Origin: JASLCR01 sp964619585
GTDB taxonomy: Bacteria > Patescibacteriota > Saccharimonadia > Saccharimonadales > Saccharimonadaceae
Direction: 5' to 3'
NCBI GenBank assembly: GCA_964619585.1
Contig: CAZUCO010000002.1
Location: 1 to 64,000 of the forward strand
Length of the DNA stretch: 64,000 nt
The first letter of the stretch is position 1. Each line of letters starts with the position of its first letter. The position numbers were made by a program, and so were the translations under genes. A model generated the notes under the pieces. It was not told where the DNA came from and made no database searches. It saw only the letters and a program-made list of their open reading frames with translations. Of the stretch, positions 17,696-25,901 are shown piece by piece.

Positions 17696-17707
17696 TAGAG
17701 GTATTCT

Positions 17708-20700
17708 ATGGCGCGCGAAGACCAAATAGAGAAACGATACGATGATAAGTTCAACCGCGTAAAAGCAGGTGAGCAGGCAGCTGGTGAGCAGGCTGGTGAG
17801 CAGGCAGCCTATAATCGTGAGTTTGAAGATATCGCAAAAAACAACCCCGAACTTGCTCAGCTCGGAGAGAGTGTTGCTGCTGGCACACCGTCGAACAATC
17901 AGTTTGGCTATCAAAAAGACAATACTGTCAGTAAAAAAGGTAATCTAAGAGCACGCCTCAACAAATACGGCCCAACCGGGGGAATAATCGGTGGACTTCT
18001 TGCTATTATATTTGGCGCTGGGGTATTCATCGCTCCGTCGCTTGCGATGATTCACCTCAAACAAGTACTAACCGAGGACCTTAACGATCAGCTCGCTGCT
18101 ATGGATATACGAAGTGTCCATGTATTAAAAGCAAAGGTCGCCGATCTTGGAAAAAGAGGGGTTGTCTGTAAAGCCTTCTCTTGTGGGTTACGCGGAATGA
18201 CGGATAAGCAGATACAGTCATTTGAAAAGGTAGCTGGTTTTGATCTAGAGAAAGGACCTAAGAATAGTTTTGGCAAAACCCCAATATATGCTATCACCGC
18301 CACAAAGAGTGACGGTACTAAGGTAAAAGTTACGAGTGTAAGTGAGTTTAACAAACTACTCGGAGACAAGGGTGTCAGAAATCAACTCCGGCGAGCTTAC
18401 AACCCCCGCTTCTATTCGACATGGGATAAAACACTTGGAAAAGCACTCGCTAGATTCAAGACAAGTAAGGCGGATAAACTAAAGGGAAGCTCTGACGAGG
18501 AGAGGAGTAAGTCCCTCAAGGCAGCAACTTCAGGCGATAATGCAACACTTGATGGTGAACCGGTTGGCAAAGAGTGTGGTGATGATAAGGCTTGTCAGGA
18601 TAACGAGGATAAGAGGAGAGAGAAGGAAAAAAGTGAATCAGCAAAGCTCACCGAAGGGGGAGGGCGAGCCGGTAGCGTCTTCAGTGGAGCTGTCAAAGGC
18701 CTCGGCATCCTCGGTGCAGCCGATAGCACCTGCACCGTCTACAATACATCACGCGCTGTGGAGGCTGGTGCCAAGTTTATCCGTTCAGAACAAGTCGCAC
18801 AGTACGCCATGGTGTTTAACACACTTGCAGATATGGAGCTAGCTGGTGATGCTAGCCATGAGCAAGCGACCTACGGCGGAAACATCACTACAGCTGTCGA
18901 TAGACGAGAAAAGGTCGTTAATGAATACAGCAAGAATCAAAGTGATAAAGTAGAAAACCCCTACTTTGGTAAAAACGCTTTTGATTCAGAAGGAGCAAAA
19001 GCCGCTTTTTATAATGACGCAGCCAACCTCACTGCTCAAGCACAGCAATTTACTGTTGGTGGAGGACTCGTAGGAACACTCGCTAGTGTAAATAGCAAGA
19101 TTCAAAGTGTAGTTGGCGATAATCCCGAAGCTACATGTGGCAAAATACAAAACCCATGGGTGCGCGGAGGGTCGTTTGTAGTTGGTCTTCTCCTTGGGGT
19201 AGGGAGTGGTGGTACGACTATTGCGGCAGGTGTGGCACTTTCAGGAGCTGCAGCTGCGGCATTGCCGGTTCTTGAAGCATACCTCAAAGATATGCTTGCA
19301 GGAGAAACAGTCGGCCCCGATACTAAAGGTGTCGACTCCGGTAATGCAATCTTCTCTGGAACCGGCGTCATACTCGGGGCGGCCGCTCAAGCACGAGGCA
19401 TGAAACCAGCCAGCAAGTCTGATCTCAAGAGCTACCTCGCAACCAGCAATGAGATCAAACAGGAGTATGTTGCCATGGGTGTCGAAGATGCTAAGAGTAC
19501 TCCATTTGATATAAAAAATGAATATTCGTTCACCGGCATGCTCGCTCGCAAAATACTACCTAGTTACATGGCGAGTAGCTCGTTTGCCAGTACACTGACT
19601 TCTGGCTTCCCTAAACTATTTGCCAGCGCAACTTCTAGTGCACTACCAAACGTAGAAGCTGTCGGCGAATTCAACCCTGAGCGTTTTAGTAAATGTAACG
19701 ATAGTGGCTACAAAAAACTCAGGATCGATGCCGATATCTTCTGTAATGTTCGCTACACCATGAGCCCTCAGGAACTTAACATGCCCACCGAGGATGTATA
19801 CGAATGGATGTATGCAAACAAACAAATAAATGAAGACTTTTCAGCAAAAGAAGGTAGCAAATACGAAGAGTTTGTAAAGAACTGTGTTGATCGAACAACA
19901 GGCTGGGGTACACCACTTGAAGGCGAGGAGAACAGCAGTATTGGCGAAGACTGCATGAAAAACGATACCGAGCATCACTACTTCCGCGCCTACACAATGG
20001 ACAGATCAATAGAAGAGGGTATGGACGAAGGACCAGAGACGGGAACGGATAGTACACCGAACTCTGGTGCTGGTACATCTTTCACCCTCGGGACCTACAA
20101 CCAGCCACTCAGAGTGGGAGAAGAAAAGCACAAAAAAGCAACAGCCGTGATCGTCGAGAAGGGCATGGATATCGTTGGCACCCAGGAAACAACAAACCCC
20201 AAATACTCCACCTACAAAACCGAGCTTGCGAAGCAAAACTACGGCGTCTACCCAGATAGAGATATCAAGAAGGGTGACAAGTATATCAACCAGACTTGTT
20301 CTTATGCTCAGTCTATTTTCTACAACAAAGCAAAGTTTGAAATCGTGGAAGAGGAGAGTGGTTGGTTTGAGGTGCCGCGATATCCTGAACGCGCGCAAAA
20401 CTGTGGTGATGGCGAAAAGACCGTAGCATCAAAAAGCAGAACCGTCGAAGGTGTACCAAACCTCAACTGGGATAATCTCCCAAGTGTCTGGACACACATC
20501 CCCTACGCGACATTCAAAGACGTCGATACTCAACAGAAGGTTATTGTCATGAACACTCACAACGTCGCAAACGTAAAAGGCGCAAGAGGTACCAACCCAG
20601 CCTATAGTCGTTTTGTTTCGGCAAATATCTACGTATATCAGGTCAAGTTGCTCCGCTCGAAATACCCTGGAGTACCGATATTTTTCACTGGTGACTTCAA

Positions 20701-21391
20701 CGAGGGCTATGGTGTCAGGAATAGCAAAAACGTGACTTATCAAGGCAACGCAAACAACCTACTGTTTTGTATGTTTGCAAAAAACGGCCTCATGTTTAGC
20801 GCAAGTGGACCAAAGATGAGTCAGTGTGGCAAAGGTGTGGGCGGTGTTGACTTTATATACTCAACACAAGGGGTTAAGGTTGACGCTAATCATGAGCTAT
20901 CGCCAGGCCAGGCATTTACCGACCACCCTGCAAGGTACGTCAAGCTTACTGTACCGGGTAGTGGTGAAGGTGGTGCGATTGGCTCCAATATAGCCGGTGA
21001 TGACTACAGCAGAGAGTGTACGAAGTATCTTTCTTCTGATGATTGTACTGAACAATGTGTCGCTTTTGTGAAATTCCGCCTTGTGAAACACGGCGTTATA
21101 AAACCAATGTCACTTGGTAATGGTAAAGATGTTGTGCGAACACTTGGTAGAGTGCTTGGTGTTACTGTAAACAAGACACCAGCGGTCAACGCCGTCTTCT
21201 CAACCTCAGCAACCTCGCAGCCAGACGTCGGACACACCGGTATGGTCTCGGCTGTTCATAAGGATGGGTCAATTACTGTTGAGGAATATAACTTTACAAA
21301 CCCACTACACTACGGCACACGCAAACTATCCAAAGCGGAATACACAAGTAAGGGATATACTTTTGCCCACACGGAGACGAAATACAAATGA
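17708..21391 (+). CDS. Giant T4SS-linked protein with EEP nuclease/phosphatase and CHAP domains
   Basis: A 1227-residue protein starting 12 bp after virB4 (Shine-Dalgarno GAGG). The N-terminus is hydrophilic with AGEQ repeats (20-33). A transmembrane helix (about 90-112), a long middle region and a second hydrophobic stretch (about 485-520) follow. At about 790-1080 lies an exonuclease/endonuclease/phosphatase fold: QETTNP (E near 828), NTHN, FTGDFNEG (near 993-1000), GGVDFIYS, and a terminal TDHP (near 1071). At about 1095-1227 lies a CHAP-type cysteine peptidase/amidase with Cys1117 (EQCVAF) and His1176 (VGHTGMV). CHAP domains cut peptidoglycan; EEP domains cut DNA, RNA or phosphoesters such as sphingomyelin. 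Which substrate applies cannot be read from sequence. Confidence 0.83.
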   Translation: MAREDQIEKRYDDKFNRVKAGEQAAGEQAGEQAAYNREFEDIAKNNPELAQLGESVAAGTPSNNQFGYQKDNTVSKKGNLRARLNKYGPTGGIIGGLLAIIFGAGVFIAPSLAMIHLKQVLTEDLNDQLAAMDIRSVHVLKAKVADLGKRGVVCKAFSCGLRGMTDKQIQSFEKVAGFDLEKGPKNSFGKTPIYAITATKSDGTKVKVTSVSEFNKLLGDKGVRNQLRRAYNPRFYSTWDKTLGKALARFKTSKADKLKGSSDEERSKSLKAATSGDNATLDGEPVGKECGDDKACQDNEDKRREKEKSESAKLTEGGGRAGSVFSGAVKGLGILGAADSTCTVYNTSRAVEAGAKFIRSEQVAQYAMVFNTLADMELAGDASHEQATYGGNITTAVDRREKVVNEYSKNQSDKVENPYFGKNAFDSEGAKAAFYNDAANLTAQAQQFTVGGGLVGTLASVNSKIQSVVGDNPEATCGKIQNPWVRGGSFVVGLLLGVGSGGTTIAAGVALSGAAAAALPVLEAYLKDMLAGETVGPDTKGVDSGNAIFSGTGVILGAAAQARGMKPASKSDLKSYLATSNEIKQEYVAMGVEDAKSTPFDIKNEYSFTGMLARKILPSYMASSSFASTLTSGFPKLFASATSSALPNVEAVGEFNPERFSKCNDSGYKKLRIDADIFCNVRYTMSPQELNMPTEDVYEWMYANKQINEDFSAKEGSKYEEFVKNCVDRTTGWGTPLEGEENSSIGEDCMKNDTEHHYFRAYTMDRSIEEGMDEGPETGTDSTPNSGAGTSFTLGTYNQPLRVGEEKHKKATAVIVEKGMDIVGTQETTNPKYSTYKTELAKQNYGVYPDRDIKKGDKYINQTCSYAQSIFYNKAKFEIVEEESGWFEVPRYPERAQNCGDGEKTVASKSRTVEGVPNLNWDNLPSVWTHIPYATFKDVDTQQKVIVMNTHNVANVKGARGTNPAYSRFVSANIYVYQVKLLRSKYPGVPIFFTGDFNEGYGVRNSKNVTYQGNANNLLFCMFAKNGLMFSASGPKMSQCGKGVGGVDFIYSTQGVKVDANHELSPGQAFTDHPARYVKLTVPGSGEGGAIGSNIAGDDYSRECTKYLSSDDCTEQCVAFVKFRLVKHGVIKPMSLGNGKDVVRTLGRVLGVTVNKTPAVNAVFSTSATSQPDVGHTGMVSAVHKDGSITVEEYNFTNPLHYGTRKLSKAEYTSKGYTFAHTETKYK

Positions 21392-21843
21392 GCCGTAAAA
21401 CAAAGATAATCATCGCCATCATCGCCGGAATTATCGTTGTCGGGGGCGTTGCAGTGTGGCTGCTTAGTCAGAAAGATTCTTCAACGATAGAGACTACCGA
21501 CAAGCAGGTATCGGAAAATCGATTAGTCATCACCAATTTCAGTACGTATTCGAACGGTATAAGTGATGACCAACACTACAATCTCGAGAAGGCGATATAC
21601 AAAATGATTAGCAAATCAGCTTCGTTTAAGGGCGAAATAAGACCTAGTAGCTACAAAAAAGAGCAGGTAAATGGCTATACTAATGTTGAGTTTTTGGTCG
21701 ATATCGCCTCGATTAAGCGAACGTACCGGGCATTCCTGACCATCGCTGGACCCGATGATTTCCGAGTAGTGCAGATATCATGCCCCAGTGAACAAGATCT
21801 GATCTACGAAGCATTTGAATGTAAGGATTTCACCGATGCTTAG
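21388..21843 (+). CDS. Small anchored protein of the T4SS island, unknown function
   Basis: A 151-residue protein whose ATG overlaps the previous stop (ATGA), implying translational coupling to the EEP-CHAP gene. One transmembrane helix (about 6-27) is followed by an external domain of about 115 residues with two Cys near the end (ISCPSE, FECKDF), possibly a disulfide. No family was recognised. Coupling suggests it partners or chaperones the giant protein at the membrane. Confidence 0.65.
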   Translation: MSRKTKIIIAIIAGIIVVGGVAVWLLSQKDSSTIETTDKQVSENRLVITNFSTYSNGISDDQHYNLEKAIYKMISKSASFKGEIRPSSYKKEQVNGYTNVEFLVDIASIKRTYRAFLTIAGPDDFRVVQISCPSEQDLIYEAFECKDFTDA

Positions 21844-23143
21844 TAATATTACTTTGCAAAAAGCTTTTCTATACATATGTGTGTGCTTAATTGCGTCGGC
21901 TATACTCGTCAGAACAGTACAGGCAAAGTCAGCCGATGTCCAATTTTACTCAGGCAACATGGTAGACTACTGGGATCCGGGTGCGGGGGTGTGTAGCGAA
22001 CAGCCGGTTGGTGCAGCCGATGGGGGCGACGTACCTACCTCTGTCACGGTAGACAAGGAATTCACCCTCGGAACAGACAAATCAACACGTCCAGTAACCC
22101 TACTCAAGCAGCTGATGACAGACTTCAACCTAAAGGATTTCCAGGCAGCTGGAGTGGTGGGTAACTTCATGCATGAATCTGGGGGTAAATGGCTCCCACC
22201 TGACTTTAATCAAGGCGCAAAATCAGGCGCACCTCCAACAACTGATTATGGCGGGGGGGCCGCCTATGGCTGGGCTCAATGGGATGCTGGAAGAAAGAAA
22301 GCTTTTGTTGATTTTTCGGTAGCAAATGGCTACATGAAAAGTGCAAACGTACGGGCGAGCGACGCAGCAAACTACGCCTACCTTACTCATGAGCTCACAG
22401 AAACAGCCGAGAGTAAGGTAATTCCAGCCCTCAAGGCAACCACCAATTCTGACAAAGCAGCTTTTGCATGGCAGGAGGTATTCGAGCGAGCCGGTAAACC
22501 AGCTCAGGATGTTCGTAACTCTTACGCCAAAGAAGTTTTGAATGCGTTCAAGAGTGGTGGCGGAGTAAGCGAGAATGGCTCAACAGGCACCTCTTCGGAT
22601 GACGATAACATCTCAGAAACCTGTGCAACCCCATCGGATGGTGGCTCAGTCGGGACTGGTGAGTCGGCAGATTTCGGCCAAGTAGCCTTTCCACTCAAGG
22701 GCGGTAAATCTACGGTTAAAAATTCGGAGATATTCAATAACAACGACACCGACCGTGGTGGACACCCATACCTCGCTTATGACATTTATGCCAATGCTGG
22801 TACGCAGGTAGTCGCCTTTGCAAGCGGCACCGTAACAGCTACCCATAGCGGCAGCCTAGGTAATGGTGTAAGTGTATACAACGACAAAGCAAAGCTCGTC
22901 GTCTACTACACCCATATGGAAACTGTTAGTGTAAAAGCGGGTGCCAAAATATCACCCGGTGATCCCCTAGGGACACTTGCTAGTGAAAAAAAGTACCCTG
23001 CAATTAATGTTGATCACCTCCACATAGATGCCTCAACCGATAAGGTCAGACAAGACTGTAGCCGAAAAGGCTGTTCCATCCAAGACCACTTCCGACCCAT
23101 AGGAAAAGATCTCTATAGTACATTTCAGGCGTTACCAAATTAA
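21836..23143 (+). CDS. Bifunctional wall hydrolase: phage-type lysozyme plus M23 peptidase
   Basis: About 435 residues from ATG 21836, which overlaps the previous stop by 8 bp; a TTG at 21815 is less likely. An N-terminal signal/anchor (about 5-30) is followed, at about 90-230, by a lysozyme-like domain of the phage-tail type (GVVGNFMHESGGKW, YGWAQWDAGRK). At about 285-425 lies an M23/LytM metallopeptidase with the zinc-ligand patterns HPYLAYD and HLHID. It would cut both glycan strands and peptide bridges outside the cell. In T4SS terms it is a VirB1-like component opening the wall for the channel, here with two activities in one chain. Confidence 0.87.
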   Translation: MLSNITLQKAFLYICVCLIASAILVRTVQAKSADVQFYSGNMVDYWDPGAGVCSEQPVGAADGGDVPTSVTVDKEFTLGTDKSTRPVTLLKQLMTDFNLKDFQAAGVVGNFMHESGGKWLPPDFNQGAKSGAPPTTDYGGGAAYGWAQWDAGRKKAFVDFSVANGYMKSANVRASDAANYAYLTHELTETAESKVIPALKATTNSDKAAFAWQEVFERAGKPAQDVRNSYAKEVLNAFKSGGGVSENGSTGTSSDDDNISETCATPSDGGSVGTGESADFGQVAFPLKGGKSTVKNSEIFNNNDTDRGGHPYLAYDIYANAGTQVVAFASGTVTATHSGSLGNGVSVYNDKAKLVVYYTHMETVSVKAGAKISPGDPLGTLASEKKYPAINVDHLHIDASTDKVRQDCSRKGCSIQDHFRPIGKDLYSTFQALPN

Positions 23144-23151
23144 GGAGGGGT

Positions 23152-24537
23152 ATGTTTGGAGAAATAGCTACACGACTAATCAACAATAGAAAAGTACAGC
23201 TCGGGCTGTTACTATGCTTCATACTGCTCGTCGTACTCTTTGTTGTGTTGTTTCTAGTCAGGGATGACAATTACCGTGTTGTGCGTCTCGGAATTAGTAG
23301 CAGTAATCGATCGACTGAATTTGATGGGACGCATATTCGCTCTTTCAACGGAATTTCTTTCTATAAAATACCGACCAATAAAGTCTCTGCACCAGTCATA
23401 CTCGGCGGTGGGGTCAAACTACCTGTAGTTACAAATGCCGTATGGGCCGGTGACACAGGTGTACTGCTAAACTTCGATCAGTCGCTCATACATACCGCCG
23501 TTGAAAAAATAGCCGATCAAAGAGGTCTTTCGTATCAGCAAGAACGAAATTCAACTTGGTATTTTGATTTTGGCAGTAATCAACTGTACTATGTCGGTAA
23601 TTTCACGCTGTATGAAAATGTTTCTTCGTATAACAACGGCTTGTTGTCTTATATTACAGGGTCAGCTAGTAAGTTCGAACTTCACACCTATAACACTAAG
23701 ACACGTGTTGATAGTTCAAACCCGATACCCGTCAGCTTGGATTCCGTTTCAAGTATTGACACCTGCCCGTCATCAAATAATATCTGCATCGTAGGACACC
23801 CTGCAGCCGACCCAAGTAAGGCTGCCGTTTACTCGGTAGATACAGACCAAAATGCCCACGAGCTACTTAGTATAAAAGGTGAGTTATACCCGACACGTGA
23901 TATGAATACCTATCTAACGCTTGATAATAGCGACAATATTGGTGGATCCGGAGAGGATGCCACTATAGTCTACAAAAAAGCAAACTTGTTTAATCTAACA
24001 AAAAAGGTACGCACAGCAGAGATAGGAAAAACTTTTAGTCCCGATGGCTTCCTCTATACAAATACGGGTGACTCGTTGACATTACTTAGTGGCGCCGGGA
24101 ATGGCTATTCCTCGACTAAAAAGATACTTTGGTTTACGGCCGTGATCGATAATGAGCTACGTTACATGGATGGAAAAGATTTTACTGCCGCCCCCGTTCT
24201 TAGTTCAAAGCCTTCGCCAAATGGTATCCTATTTCCCTCATCAGATGGGCAACTGAATCTACTTACGCGTAAGGATGCCAGTTGGTCTAATTTTTCCACC
24301 AAGGACCCAGACTCTGTAACTAAACACTTAAACACCTGTGCCAAGGATAGTGATATAAAAATACAATACAATTCTTCCATTCATACAATGTCGATACTCA
24401 TACCCGATAATAGTCGGTTCGACTCATTAGTAAAAGATATATCAAGTTGTCTTACGCGTGACACAAACCTTGTCAAAGGCTACGACTATTCATTTACATC
24501 CTATAACATAAAGACGGGAAGTATTACGTCGTACTAG
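23152..24537 (+). CDS. Anchored extracellular protein, last gene of the T4SS island, unknown function
   Basis: A 461-residue protein with a very good Shine-Dalgarno (AAGGAGG) just before the ATG. A transmembrane anchor (about 16-40, LGLLLCFILLVVLFVVLFLV) precedes a large external domain of Ser/Asn/Asp-rich beta-strand character with several Cys (SIDTCPSSNNICIV, LNTCAKDS). Spaced strand patterns suggest a beta-propeller, unproven. Its TAG shares the palindrome CTAG with the stop of the convergent dnaN gene. Confidence 0.7.
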   Translation: MFGEIATRLINNRKVQLGLLLCFILLVVLFVVLFLVRDDNYRVVRLGISSSNRSTEFDGTHIRSFNGISFYKIPTNKVSAPVILGGGVKLPVVTNAVWAGDTGVLLNFDQSLIHTAVEKIADQRGLSYQQERNSTWYFDFGSNQLYYVGNFTLYENVSSYNNGLLSYITGSASKFELHTYNTKTRVDSSNPIPVSLDSVSSIDTCPSSNNICIVGHPAADPSKAAVYSVDTDQNAHELLSIKGELYPTRDMNTYLTLDNSDNIGGSGEDATIVYKKANLFNLTKKVRTAEIGKTFSPDGFLYTNTGDSLTLLSGAGNGYSSTKKILWFTAVIDNELRYMDGKDFTAAPVLSSKPSPNGILFPSSDGQLNLLTRKDASWSNFSTKDPDSVTKHLNTCAKDSDIKIQYNSSIHTMSILIPDNSRFDSLVKDISSCLTRDTNLVKGYDYSFTSYNIKTGSITSY

Positions 24538-25637
24538 CTCTTCACCGGCATGATAATATGCTTGTAGCCGGGTTTTTCATCAATCGGTGCGATAACACAC
24601 GGCGCAAGCTTGCCACTGAATGAAAAGGTCACTGTATCACTACCAATCACCGATAATGCGTCTAGTAGATAGCGTGAGTTCACACTTACTACACCTGATT
24701 CACCTTTGCTTTCTGTGCTAATGATCGAGTCGTTCTTACCGAGCTCTGAAGCGACAGATGATATCTTAACCTGTCCAGCTTTTGTATCTACCTCAAGTTG
24801 TATTGTCTTGGCTGTTTGCGAAGAAAAGAGAGAAGTAACCTTCACAGCACGCTGCAGGTCGGCTCGCTCAAACTGTATAGTTGTGGCTGTAGTATCTGGA
24901 ATCAATTGACGATAGTCAGGGAAGGCACCATCTATAAGGCGGCTTGTTATTTCGTTGTCGTTTACACGGAAACGAACTTGGCTGTCGTCAAATAACACTT
25001 CTACGGCTTCGTTGTCATCATCGATAGTACGAAGGACTTCCTGGATAGTAGAAACAGGGACAATAACCGAGAGATCAGCTTCTGCTTTCATAACCCGCCT
25101 CTCCGTAAGGCGATACCCGTCAGTTGCAACAAAATAGAGATTCCCTTCAAATGTATGCCAATACACACCAGTTAGAACAGGACGAGTGGCATCATTACTG
25201 GCGGTAATAAGTGTTTGAGAGCTCGCTTCTTTAAAATCGCCTATAGTAATCTCATATTTGACCGCTTGGGATTCGTCAATAACCGGAAGCTCGGGAAACT
25301 CTTCGTCACTCATACCGTTTACTGTCGAGGTATTCCCTTGAGTTTCAATATGAAGAATGGAGTTTTTTACTGTCAGAGTGAGTGTCTCCTTCGGAAGATT
25401 CTGTACCAGTTCGGTGATAAGGCGTGCTGGGATTGTGACCGATCCATGTTTGATGATCTTTGCACCGATCTTTTCTGTTGAAGCTATCTCTAGATTTGTT
25501 GCAGCAAGACATAGTTGATTTCCATCGGTTCTAAGTAATATATTACCTAGGATTTGTAGGTCAGCTTTTGAACTAGCTACTCGTCCTACATTACTTAGTG
25601 CTTTTGAGAGATTTTCCTGGGTAACTTGAACTTCCAT
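24534..25637 (-). CDS. dnaN: DNA polymerase III beta subunit (sliding clamp)
   Basis: A 367-residue protein of standard length with the three-domain clamp architecture. Recognisable segments are MEVQVTQENLSKALSNVGRVASSK at the N-terminus, FPELP, SNDATRPVLTGV, FVATDGYRL, FPDYRQLIP, and the C-terminal HIIMPVK. The clamp encircles DNA and tethers the replicative polymerase. It has a good Shine-Dalgarno (AGGAG) and lies downstream of dnaA as in most bacteria. The usual recF and gyrB do not follow; the T4SS island meets it head to head. Confidence 0.97.
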   Translation of the reverse strand: MEVQVTQENLSKALSNVGRVASSKADLQILGNILLRTDGNQLCLAATNLEIASTEKIGAKIIKHGSVTIPARLITELVQNLPKETLTLTVKNSILHIETQGNTSTVNGMSDEEFPELPVIDESQAVKYEITIGDFKEASSQTLITASNDATRPVLTGVYWHTFEGNLYFVATDGYRLTERRVMKAEADLSVIVPVSTIQEVLRTIDDDNEAVEVLFDDSQVRFRVNDNEITSRLIDGAFPDYRQLIPDTTATTIQFERADLQRAVKVTSLFSSQTAKTIQLEVDTKAGQVKISSVASELGKNDSIISTESKGESGVVSVNSRYLLDALSVIGSDTVTFSFSGKLAPCVIAPIDEKPGYKHIIMPVKS

Positions 25638-25674
25638 AATAAGAACTCCTTTTAATTTATTCCTTTTGGTAATA

Positions 25675-25702
25675 GTAATAGGCTATGTGGAAAGTGTGTA
25701 AA
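25675..25702 (-). promoter_or_regulatory. Probable dnaN promoter
   Basis: On the minus strand TTTACA (rc of 25697-25702), a 16-nt spacer and TATTAC (rc of 25675-25680). The spacer contains CTTTCCACA, a weak match to a DnaA box, so DnaA could modulate dnaN. Confidence 0.4.
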
Positions 25703-25774
25703 ACTACCGATATAACACTTTGAAATACGTAAATATAACTGTGTATATATGTGTACAAAAAACTTGAACAAACC

Positions 25775-25897
25775 TGTGTGTAGATTGGTAGTTTTACTAC
25801 ATATATCTACACACCCACTCAGCTCATAGACATATTCACAGCAACCGACACATATTTTCCATATATCTACACACCGGTTGAACACAATTTTTCCACA
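25775..25897. repeat. Repeated elements in the dnaA-dnaN gap, possible second origin part
   Basis: The 16-mer CATATATCTACACACC occurs twice in direct orientation (25800-25815 and 25860-25875), exactly 60 bp apart. Its core ATCTACACAC recurs inverted at 25776-25785. DnaA-box-like sites are TTTTCCACA (25889-25897) and ATATTCACA (25832-25840). The rest of the 264-bp gap is AT-rich and holds the dnaN promoter. Even spacing suggests DnaA or another factor binds on one face of the helix. Confidence 0.55.
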
Positions 25898-25901
25898 CAT
25901 A

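Noticed and set aside
25800..25875. The phased 16-bp repeat as a plasmid-type iteron origin
   Set aside because: No plasmid Rep gene is present and the repeat sits beside chromosomal dnaA and dnaN, so a chromosomal origin element is more likely.
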